DNA from: Ulva prolifera
Lineage: Eukaryota; Chlorophyta; Ulvophyceae; Ulvales; Ulvaceae
Reading direction: 5' to 3'
Length of the DNA stretch: 64,000 nucleotides
Assembly (NCBI GenBank): GCA_023078555.1
Contig: CM041203.1
Span: 143,481 to 207,480, forward strand
The position numbers were made by a program, and so were the translations under genes. The notes beneath the pieces are model-generated. The model worked only from the letters and a program-made list of their open reading frames with translations. It was not told where the DNA came from and did not search any database. This document shows positions 50,788-61,147 of this stretch, in pieces (the first letter of the stretch is position 1; every line of letters starts with the position of its first letter).

Positions 50788-51591
50788 TAATGTAGTCCTG
50801 TTCGCGGGGAGCCACATATGTGTGCTGTAGCACCCATGCATTCTCAGGAAATCAGTTCCAGCGTCCATATTTCACGATAGAGACCAAGCTGATCAAGACT
50901 CAAGCAGCTTCCATGTGAATGCAGCGTATGGCTGCACACTCGTGTAGACCTTGGCTGACTCAATGGGATGTATAGTCACATCATACCGAGCAGCTGGCAG
51001 AACCATATCAGATCATCATTCGAAACGTGCAATGTTGCAGAGAAACGCAGGGATGCTTTTCAAAATATGTCGTGCATGTAAGCAATACTTGCTAGTCGCG
51101 GTGTGCACTTGCAGTGCTCTCTACCCAACAACCTGTTCACTGCTGATCGGCACACTCATCTGCATGGTTTACCTTCTGGAGGACTGCTGAATTATAGGAA
51201 ATAAGATATTTAACGCAAATCAAATACTACTGCTACATCAGGGTTGTAGATCCTTTTTACACCGTAAGTGTGTAAATGTAATGTTTATATATGTGTACAT
51301 CTATATTCGGCTCCATGCATGTGCATGGCATGTATGCAGAGTTGAAGAAAGAAGAGGAATACACTGGGGACCTATGCACACAGGCCCCTACCCTGGTTAC
51401 TCATGTCATCCATGACAGACATTGCCGCAATCCCCTCAGCAGCCTTGAGTTTGGCATTCTTGATGACAGCTGCAAGCATACTTTCCATGCCTTCTACGTG
51501 CCCTTCTTTTGGCGGGAGTGCACCCAGGACCTGCAAACCAAACCAGTCTCCGCCAGGCTGACTTACATCAAGTTATGGTGATAGCAGGGCT
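50788..51591. other. Convergent spacer
   Basis: About 800 bases between two stop codons. AT content rises near 51.2 kb. Nothing recognisable apart from presumed 3' UTRs. Confidence 0.45.
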
Positions 51592-52739
51592 TCAAGACGA
51601 CATCCACACCTGCTTTGCAATTGCGGTTGTGCGGCACGAGTCGGGGGTCTTTGGGCAGTCACCAGAACTGACCGGATGCGGCCCCAGCTGCGCGCTGTCA
51701 CCATCAACCATGTCTGGGTCATACGATGTAGATTCCAGGCACGGTGTGGAGCTTCTCCGGCCAGAAAAAGCCAGCATATTGGTATGCATGCAAATGTAGC
51801 CCGTCTCAGGGTCTGCTATGGCACTGGCCGGATAAATTGGGCTGTTGATTGAAGAAAGAGGAGACCGTGCAATGGATGAGTGTCCCCGATGCGGTGCTCC
51901 ACTCGTAGGAGTTTTCTTGGACTCGGCAAGATCTGGTGTATTTTCTTGATTGCCTTTGCATCTGCAGGTCGACAATTGCGTGATGATGCCAGCGGTGACA
52001 CAACTACAGATTTCGATTGAACAAATGAGTACACTATGTTGTGGGCCAGACCTAGCGGATCGGTCTCTCGCTGCCTTCGCTACAAGCTCGCCAATGCTGC
52101 CTACTGGATCCCGGCGTGCTCCAATATTCAAGCTGTGCCGCGACCGGCCTGTGGTATGCCGCAATGGAGACCTGCAGGCAGATACAGAAGGCCCTTTACC
52201 AGGAGACCACAGACTCCTTAGATTTTCCACACTTGACTCGAGCTCTGCCCAACTGCCATCCTCTTTGAGAGCAGTTGCCCCCAGTTTGGGGGTGGAGTGA
52301 TCAGCGGGCTGGAGTGATCCACAGAACTGTGACAGCACATTGTGGAGTTCTTGAACAGCTACTCCCTGCGCTTCCTGATCAGCCTCATACTCCTGACAGC
52401 GACGTTGCATCTGCATCGGACACATCAGTGCTGCCGCTGCGTTGTTAATATTTGCAACATGTACATCCCTTTTCCGCGATACCTCAAAGGTCCGAAGAGG
52501 TACAAACGATTGTATGTCAAATGTGAACAAGGCACGCGGCTTTCGTCCGACTGTGAAGCACTCGTCAGTGCCGACAGCCCGTCGGACTATATGTCATCAA
52601 CAGCGTGGCGAACCTGTTTGAGCTCCTCTTGTGCCGTGGCAAGCTGAACCAAAAGATCAGATTTTTCAGCAACAAGTTGTGAATACATTTTCTCGAGTTG
52701 GTTGTATGAAGGGCGGGGGAACTGTTGCGATGGCGCCAT
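51592..52739 (-). CDS. Coiled-coil protein with disordered C-terminus
   Basis: The start ATG at 52739 reads MAPSQQFPRPSYNQLEKMYS. A coiled coil follows (QLVAEKSDLLVQLATAQEEL) to a CAG/GTTCGC donor. The next exon starts behind CGATGCAG in the same phase and continues the heptads (MQRRCQEYEADQEAQGVAVQ, ELHNVLSQFCGSLQ). The remainder is Ser/Arg/Pro-rich with TP sites (NQENTPDLAESKKTPTSG, SPLSSINSPIY), as in cell-cycle-phosphorylated scaffold proteins. A short intron near 51.95-52.03 kb lies inside a frame that happens to be open. No family recognised; a cytoskeletal or centrosomal role would be a guess. Confidence 0.55.
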
Positions 52740-53380
52740 ATTGGTTGCGAAGGCCGAGGCTGAATGCTTGGGCCCTGCTGCGCGTGCAGACCGAGCCTGA
52801 AGGCCACTTTAAGGATTAAGTATCGGCTGAGCGTGACAATGACCAATCTCGCATCACGGTGCTTCTTGCGTACCGAACTGTGATCACGTATATGGCTGTT
52901 GATCGTTATGTGCCTTTGCACAGTTGCGCAAGGCCAATCAAAAGTACCAAACTAATCTCAAACGAACAAATCTCCTTCAATATATTGATGCACAAGACAC
53001 AAGACAGCCTGTGCCACAGGATTGATGGATCAACGACGGATATGAAGGTGCTCAAGCTACAATGATTGAGATTGGAGGAGAAGAAGCTCGCATTTCGACA
53101 AGCGTAGTCTAAGAACTGTTAAATACATTGTGACTGTTTCATGAGTTTGACCGCATCACAAGCATCGCGTGTCAACGAATTTGGGGGAGGGCGACCGATT
53201 CGGGTTTTGGCATCGATGTCCCGATTGTTGACATCGCAATGCATCGCCGCGCGCCGCATATTGCTCATGGTTGCGCTATCGGCCGTCACGTCGGGCATCA
53301 CTGCAGTGCACTAACATCCTAGCAATGGCCATTCTGAGCTGTGTGGAGTCTTTCGTGCGCTGGATTTTGTGCAGGTCCAC

Positions 53381-54262
53381 ATGGCGACGCATGTCACGCG
53401 ATCGCACCTGACGAGGCCACATCATCATTCTGAGTTAGGCAAGCCTAGAGCCCGTTCCAAAGTATGGCAGCAAGCCCAACCAGTATCCGATGCTCGAGCC
53501 TTGCTGCAGTGCCGCGCAGTGGCAACAGAGACAAAGCGATGCGATCAACTGGGTGTCGAAGCACTCAAGGAGTGGTCTATCACGATCTCAGCGATGCTGC
53601 ATGGAAGGCAACAGGTGTTGTTTTGGCTGCATTGTGCTCATGTGCGCCATGTGTCATGGTGACGGTTCCAGGGCTGTTAAACGCATGGCAGCTCAGGGGC
53701 ATCGGTGACATCTGTAACGACACCACCGGGTCTTACATACGCTGCTGCAATGTGCAGGTGCTTCTGAGGCGAGGGGGGATTCGGGAAGGTGCATTCAATT
53801 GTAGAGATGCACAGTTTATCCTCTTCCCCACAGGCTACCACACCGATCCTGAACTCTGCAAGCCCGGAACAGCCATTCCTTATGAACGTGACCTAGAATG
53901 GGACCCCAGGCATGCAGATTGTATCCCAATTTACGGGATGGCTCAAGTGTGTTCTCTGGCAAACTGCGTAGCCACGCCGTGGACTTCACTAGTAGGCGAA
54001 ACGCATCATTGATGCAGCACTGAACCTATGTGAAGACATGTAGGCGGTGGACGTGTTCACAACCACGAATGCAGATGTGTTCAATATGGTCCAGGAGCTG
54101 CATATTTGGACTGACAGCTTCTATGAGAAGAGGCTTAGTAGACGACGCCATCAGCCAATCACTGCTATGCTACTTCGGACGTGGCGATTCAGAGAGCCTG
54201 TGATCCTGCCTCAGTCAGAAAGTTATTGGGGCTGTTTTTCCTGGCGTGCGTTTCCCAATTGA
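53381..54262 (+). CDS. DUF1802-family protein
   Basis: Three exons close in phase: 53381-53614, 53758-53946 and 54044-54262, giving about 213 residues. The joined protein has the family landmarks VEALKEWSITISAMLHGRQ, then VLLRRGGIREGAF, AQFILFPTGYH, and near the end VFNMVQELHIWTDSFYEKRL, PITAMLLRTWRF and YWGCFSWRAFPN. DUF1802 proteins are common in cyanobacteria and known in algae; their function is not established. The first 55 residues (MATHVTRSHLTRPHHHSELG) are rich in His, Arg, Thr and Ala and could be a transit peptide. The start is the first ATG in frame after a possible upstream acceptor, so an earlier start cannot be excluded. Confidence 0.85.
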
Positions 54263-54646
54263 CCTGCGGACATGAACCCAATGCAACGTGACTCGCTCAA
54301 CTCTTGCATGCAGTGGACATGGAGATGGACCAATTCGTCGACGCAATGCAGACCGCCCGACTTGTAGAACCTGTAGTGTCGTATCCAGTTGCGGCCAGCA
54401 ATTTCTCCAAAGCGAAAATAGCATGCGCAGAGCATCGAAGCTGAGAATATGATGACAGCCCCACTGACTGCTCATGCTGTTCTTTACACTGAAGATCTGT
54501 GGAAATGTTGCTGTTCTTGACGCTGGTCATGTACATCCCCTCTTTTTGTATTGCTTGACAGTGGCCTCGACAATGCAGCTCAAGAGCTGACAACATGTGG
54601 CGAGGTAGCCAACTCGCAATGCTCATGACATGATGTCCATAACAGT

Positions 54647-55656
54647 TCACATGCGGAGGATGTCAGCTGCATGAACTGGCATCTCATGAAGCGGCCCACC
54701 AGCTATCTTTTCAAGCGATCTGAAGGCAGCCATCTGCCCTGCAGTGACGAAGTGGATCGCTGCTAGTGGCCCTGCGTTGCTCTCGTCCACATGGCCCAGA
54801 AATGTTGCCATGCGGCGCTGATGTTGTTCTCTTGATGTTGGCAAGTCATAGTTTATCAGCAACTGGGACCGTAATGGCAAGACGTGCTGCACACAGGCTT
54901 GTCTTCGTCAGGCCTCAGCGGCACTAATGTGAGACTCAGGCTTCCAGATGCACAGGTTCATTGTGATTCCGAACGATGTATCTGCATGACTAGCGGCCAT
55001 GATTGTGTGTATTAACATGTGGTGACATATGTTCGCGTGCAGCTGCATGCATCCAGGCTGTCGTACCTGAGGCACCATCTGCATGGCGGCATCAGTGCTT
55101 ATCAGCACAGCTGGGTTTCGGCCATACAGTGCTCCTGAGGCCTTGTCAGAGCTGTGTGACTGATGGCGTGTGTCGTCAGGATGCACAAAGCGGGCCTCTG
55201 GGTGCTCTTGTAAGTCTGTATAAGCTAGGGTATGTGATGGCAGGTTGTTGTCAAGCACCATGCGAGCAACTTGCGACAGATCCTCCTCTGACATATCCGC
55301 ATGCCATATCCCCAGTCTCACGGCCGTTCCCTAAGAAGGTGTTGGCGTCAGTGGTACAGAGTTCTGATGCCGCAATGGCATCCCAATCCCCGTGCGCTGT
55401 TAGTGACAACAAGAGCATGTTATAGGAAACAAACAGCCAGGCTCAAGCAAAACACGTTGTCAGAACGAACGTTTCGCAGCCCGCCAATGAGTGCATCCAG
55501 TGTGTCCCTTGATGATGTCGCGATGCCAATCGTGATGGGCGCTCCCGCTTCATTTTCTATAGTCTTTGATGTCTCGTACGCGACGACATTCAGAAGGTCC
55601 ACTAAGGTGATCAACTTGGACTGCGGACAACCGACCGCCACATAATACTGCTTCAT
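54647..55656 (-). CDS. Stand-alone RecA2-like domain of a DEAD-box (eIF4A-like) helicase, key motifs lost
   Basis: The ATG at 55656 opens MKQYYVAVGCPQSKLITLVD, matching the start of the second RecA domain of eIF4A (IKQFYVAVE-type). The next exon behind CTTAG near 55.34 kb reads GTAVRLGIWHADMSEEDLSQ, equivalent to the LHGDM strand, has a long insert, then NPAVLISTDAAMQMVPQ. The last exon starts near 54.89 kb: SQLLINYDLPTSREQHQRRM, AIHFVTAGQMAAFRSLEKIA and LHEMPVHAADIL, matching the eIF4A C-terminus. Motif V keeps STD but lacks ARGID, and motif VI HRIGRxGR reads HQRRMATFLGH, so the arginine fingers are missing. No RecA1 domain with Walker A or DEAD lies upstream on this strand before the LINE cluster. 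It may act as a non-catalytic binding partner, or be a decaying fragment. Confidence 0.65.
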
Positions 55657-55871
55657 GCTTAATTCGAGTCGCGCGTGGGCTTCTCACGTGGGAGGTGTAG
55701 AAGCACGATAGCGCATTCGGCCCGGTACAGTTGCATGGCGTTGCATTTTCGGCACTCTCCGAGTTCAGATGGCAAGAGTACTGACAGTCGCGATGAGAAT
55801 TCGCTATAGCATAGCGGTTGCTTGCGAGAAATGAACGGGCCCTGTTGTGGCGCAGAGTGTGCGCTTAAATG

Positions 55872-56060
55872 TCACGGTGATGCAGCTTGTACATCCATCT
55901 GGTCAGCTCGCCGCTGCAACTTATACAGACAACCTGCAGGCGCGGACTCCGATAATGTGCTACGCGGCCGACTTTGGTTTACGTAGACGAGAACGTCGCC
56001 TGAATCATTAGCCAGCGTACCGTACTCCTTGGCAGCCTTGAGGCCGCCTGGCCTGTGCAC
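55872..56060 (-). CDS. Coding-looking fragment next to the LINE cluster
   Basis: After a possible TGCACAG acceptor the minus strand reads GGLKAAKEYGTLANDSGDVL and VYVNQSRPRSTLSESAPAG, stopping after DQMDVQAASP. The composition looks like a real C-terminus, but no upstream exon is visible because retroelement sequence starts a few bases away. I do not recognise it. Confidence 0.25.
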   Translation of the reverse strand: MHRPGGLKAAKEYGTLANDSGDVLVYVNQSRPRSTLSESAPAGCLYKLQRRADQMDVQAASP

Positions 56061-56064
56061 GTGT

Positions 56065-56098
56065 CACACGGATGGGTCGGACAGGCAGGGAGCACCGC
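56065..56098 (+). repeat. 34-base direct repeat, left copy
   Basis: An exact copy of 57168-57201, starting CACACGGATGGGTCGG and ending GGGAGCACCGC. The two copies bracket the first LINE fragment, as a target-site duplication would. Confidence 0.8.
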
Positions 56099-57167
56099 AG
56101 CAGTCGGTCCAGGCGCCAGCTGCCCCGTCGCCGGCTGTGCCCCGGTCCCGCAGACCCGCACAGCGGGGCGACATCCTCGCGTTCTTCCCGGGCGCGCCGG
56201 TCATCGGCGACGTGTTCGTCACCCACCCGCTGGCTTCCTCGAACGTCAGCGCCGCGGCGCTCCACGACGGTGCCTCGGAAGAGGCCGCCGACTGGCGCAA
56301 AAGCGAAAAGTACAGCCGGGCCGGCGCAGGCGCGTTCACGCTGGTCCCGCTGTCGCATGAGACGTACGGCCATGTAGGTCCGGCCGCCTTTGCATTCCTC
56401 AACAGGCTTGCTGATGTGGCTGCAGTGCCTGGCGCGGCCTCTCGGCGGCGATTCCTGGAGAACGCAATGCGCGGTCTCTCGACGACGGTCTGTCGTGCAG
56501 TGGCGCGCCAGGTGCGCCCCGCTGATGGCACGTCACGCGGGCAAGGCAGTTTTGGCGGGACTCACAGTCCCGTCTGATGACCTCTCGCCTTTTACAGGCC
56601 ATCCGGCCTGAGCGGTGGGGTGCCCCTCGGGAGCCCCGTCCGCTTGACCACACCAACCGATGGCCTCTGACTCCAGCTAGGCCGGGTCCGATGGGCGTGC
56701 GGGATGCCTTCGTTGGCATGTGCAGGGATTGCGGAGACGGCTTGGGCGATGCATTGTCCTGGGTACGGTGCAGCGTGGGCCGGCGAGGCTGCGCAGCGGT
56801 GTGCCGGGCTGGTGTGGTGTGCTGTGGCTCGGGGGGTGGGGGTGGGGTTTGGGGCTAGGGCGGCCCCCGGCAATCGGGCGGCCATGATGGGCAGCCTCAA
56901 GCAGCGGTGTGTTGGGCGTGGCCCTGTCGTACGGCGGCGGGCGTTGTGGTGTTGGCGGTCGTGTTGTGTGTGGGCCGTGGGGTCTGTGCGTGCGTGTATG
57001 GGTGTGTGGGTGTGTGCTTGGCGGTCTGCGGATCTGTGTCGTTTGCTGCGCCGGTGATGGGTTTCCTGGGCGTGGTGGGTGTCGCGTGCGCGGGTGGCTG
57101 GGTGTTTGCTTTGTCTGTTTGCTTCTTTCGCGGTGCTGCCCGCCTTGCTGCCTTTTTCCTTGTAACA
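56099..57167 (+). mobile_element. 5'-truncated LINE (non-LTR retrotransposon), 3' end 1
   Basis: The first 480 bases encode the C-terminus of a LINE reverse-transcriptase polyprotein: RGDILAFFPGAPVIGDVF, THPLASSNVSAAALHDG, EKYSRAGAGAFTLVPLSHET, YGHVGPAAFAFLNRLADVAA and FLENAMRGLSTTVCRAVARQ. After a frameshift near 56.51 kb the usual end continues in another frame (APLMARHAGKAVLAGLTVPS). A GT-rich 3' UTR of about 560 bases follows, ending GCTGCCCGCC, a pyrimidine stretch and TTGTAACACA. Endonuclease and RT domains are absent, as expected from 5' truncation during target-primed reverse transcription. Confidence 0.75.
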
Positions 57168-57201
57168 CACACGGATGGGTCGGACAGGCAGGGAGCACCG
57201 C
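57168..57201 (+). repeat. 34-base direct repeat, right copy
   Basis: Exact copy of 56065-56098; its first bases overlap the ACACA tail of the LINE fragment on its left. Confidence 0.8.
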
Positions 57202-58289
<1,088 letters not shown>

Positions 58290-58740
58290 TGCACCCCCAC
58301 GCAGCCGCCTGGTCTGTGTTACATCACATCCACATGCATTGAAAACCAGGCGATGGACGTTAAAGATGCAACGGTCGCGCATTCATGCGTCCCGTTGACC
58401 CTGACTAGCCACTGCACCGCACTGCGGAGTGCTGCCCCTGGTCCCTTGCGCTCACCTCAGATGCGTCAGTGTGGTTGCTGATGGCCTCGCACATGGCCGG
58501 GACCAAGATGCAGGTATGCATGCACCATCGCACCGCTCAGCTGGATCTCGCACCCGTGGGCGAATCATCTGTTCCCTCCACGTCTGTGCGCCGTGGCCAT
58601 GAAAGTTTGCAAGTACTCCGCAAACATCTCTTCTCGACTTTCGCCATGCCACCTCCCGCCTGTCCAGAAGAGCATCAACAGTACAAGATGCTGCAGTGGC
58701 TTATTATGCGCCACGGTCGGTCTTCCATAACCCCTGCGGC

Positions 58741-58777
58741 GCTACCTGCCTCTCTGGCTTTGCCCTTGTATCACAGA
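58741..58777 (+). repeat. LINE-type 3' end (copy D)
   Basis: GCTACCTGCCTCTCTGGC, a short pyrimidine stretch, then CCTTGTATCACA. It fits the shared 3' terminus of the family with one change in the TTGTAACACA box. The preceding 400 bases contain no recognisable coding remnant. Confidence 0.5.
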
Positions 58778-59339
58778 AGCACTGCCCGTACGGACTCATT
58801 CGGAACGTCAGTCCAAATACACCTAACAATCGCGAAACCAGTAGATGTAAGCAGCGGCTATAGCCGCTGCCCCACACAGACACTACTCTACACACATAAC
58901 AAACGTCGATTGTTATCGGGTCAATCCAACAATGTGTGTGTGGCTGGACTGACTTGATGTCCCTTGCTGGGCTCAGATCCCGCCAACACCCACAACCACC
59001 AGATCCCGCCAACACCCTCAACCACCCACGCATACCCACACGCCCGCCCGCCCCACGTGCAGTGCTTCTATGTGGAGCTGGGCCTAGCCTGGTTTGCTTC
59101 AGCTATGCCATTCTGTGCAGTGCTCTCACCCTATCTGAATCTATCTGTGAAACACTTACCCTGTTCTTGATTGAGCTGCAGGCTGGCCAGGCCGGTTGGC
59201 CTGCCAGATGCGCCCAAGCACCGTTACCGAAGCAGTCATTGCCATTCAGAGTTTGTCCACTCACATGCAGCATTCACGCAGTTCCCTGGCACACACCCAT
59301 TCTCAGGTGGCGCACATGAGATGCACACGTCCGCAACGT

Positions 59340-59999
59340 CGCTTGCCGAGCCCATGTCGGTCCCACTGATGACTTGGCATGCGGGCGAGGCAGTGTTGAC
59401 CTCAAAGTCTCATCGCAACCAATCGCCGCTCTTTCGCCAGATGGCCAGTGTGCGGCGGGCCGCCCCTCTAGGCCGGCAGGGCGCTGCCTCCCTTTGGCCT
59501 CAATTTTCCGGCTCTGCCAGGCATGTAGATCGCTTGATGGCTGCATGGCCTGTAGTCGCCATGCCAGGGCTGGCATTACCCTGACAGGGCGCGGTGTTGG
59601 CTGGGGAGCTTAGCGGCGGTGGGAGTGCTGCATGTCAGATGTGTTTCCCGAGGGGTGCGGGTCTCGAGGCCGCAGCCCCCTGCAATCCAGAGGCCTGGCC
59701 GGGCAGTCTCTTTGTGGGCCACCTTGGGCGTGGCGGTGGTGGGTAGTTGTGTGTGTGTGAAGGGGTTTGAGAACATGGGTTGGTATACTTTTATGGCTGT
59801 GCATAAGTTTGAGTTTTGGCGTGCACGGGTGTGCATGCATAGGTTGGTTTGCATGTTGACGGTGTATGTTGACAGAAGCTTTGTTCTGCGTGGGTTTCTG
59901 GCTATGGCTCGTGTGTGCTGTGTTTGTGTTCCCATTCTGATGCTGTTCATTGTTCCTGCCATGCTACCTGCAGCCTCGAATTTGTCATTGTAACACACA
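59340..59999 (+). mobile_element. Degenerate 5'-truncated LINE 3' end
   Basis: The frame at 59.35 kb reads MSVPLMTWHAGEAVLTS, matching the terminal APLMARHAGKAVLAG of fragment 1. Sequence then drifts through a GC-rich stretch into a GT-rich 3' UTR (59.73-59.95 kb) and ends ATGCTACCTGCAGCCTCG, then CATTGTAACACACA. The fragment is shorter and more diverged than the two upstream. Confidence 0.55.
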
Positions 60000-61147
60000 A
60001 ACCCGCATATGCAGCCTTGACCCTCCAGACTCTTGGACTCCTCTGCAGCCCCAACCCTGCAGCCTACGGCGCTACTACATGTATATATGCAGGCGTGATC
60101 ACAGACATACTCCTGCGCTGAGGTGGATCGGTGGGCCCATTGGCTGTCCCTACATTGTCTGCTTCCTCCATGCCAGCCCTGGCCAAAATTGAGGCCCTCA
60201 CCTGTATCAAGCTAGTATCCACCCGCGTGCTCCGCAACAACCAGTTATACGCGGCTGCGCTCTGCGGCCCATGCTGATAGACCCTGCGGTGCTGAGGCAA
60301 ATGCTGGTGTGGTTGAGGATTCTTATGCTTGTCACATTGCGAGATCCGCAGCTGGAAGCCCATCTGCTCGTACCCTATAGGGCTGTATTGCCGCTTCGAA
60401 CCTCCTGCTCCCACGGAGCACAGCTGGCATCTCTGCCCGCTGCTGCCATGGGCTACCCTGCGGGCTTTACCGCCGTCATGATTGATTTCATGCAGGGCTT
60501 CTATGTAGAAACAAGAATATTTGCTAAAAAGCCTAGCCATGGTTGAAGGCAACATTGGAACTGGCTAGTCCTGCCAGGCAAGGGTAGACGGCGTCACATC
60601 AGGTGGATGCAGTGTACGCATTGATGCATGCATCAGTTGCATCAGAGTGATGGCTCCTGTAAGGACGCGGCCACCTATCGAAAAACAGTGTAGACTGTAT
60701 CCGCCCTAGCATGTTTGATGACTCATCTATTGTGATGAATGTGCTTCCGGCATGTCACAATCGGGATAGGTCTATCTAGGTCGCACATGGCATGCCATTC
60801 TATAGCGCTGCAGGATCAAGGGACACTCGATCCAGCCTGAAATGGGGACATATTCCACTTGATTGGACGATTAGTTTCATGTCATGATGTAGTGCTGGCG
60901 TGGGTGGAGAAATACTGGAGGAGAATCATAAGGATGTGATGAGAGACGCCACCGCCCATCTTTGCCTCAGTTGCCACATGGCCTGGAGATGGCTCGTGAA
61001 GCACCATGAGCATTGCCTGAGCATCAGACAGTGATACCCGAGTAACAGCTTAGTCCAATCGGAAGCTAGAGACAGCGGGAGGCAGCGGTTTGATGGAACA
61101 AGTATATGTACAAACTGCCTAACAATGCTGAGGCATTAGAGCTCTGA
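60000..61147. other. Spacer downstream of the LINE cluster
   Basis: About 1.1 kb. A plus-strand frame at 60271-60546 (91 codons, rich in Leu and Met) has no family match and may be old retroelement sequence. Nothing else recognised. Confidence 0.4.

Noticed and set aside
55872-56060. Fragment as the RecA1 part of the adjacent helicase gene
   Set aside because: It shows none of Walker A, DEAD or SAT motifs and ends in a stop before the helicase start.
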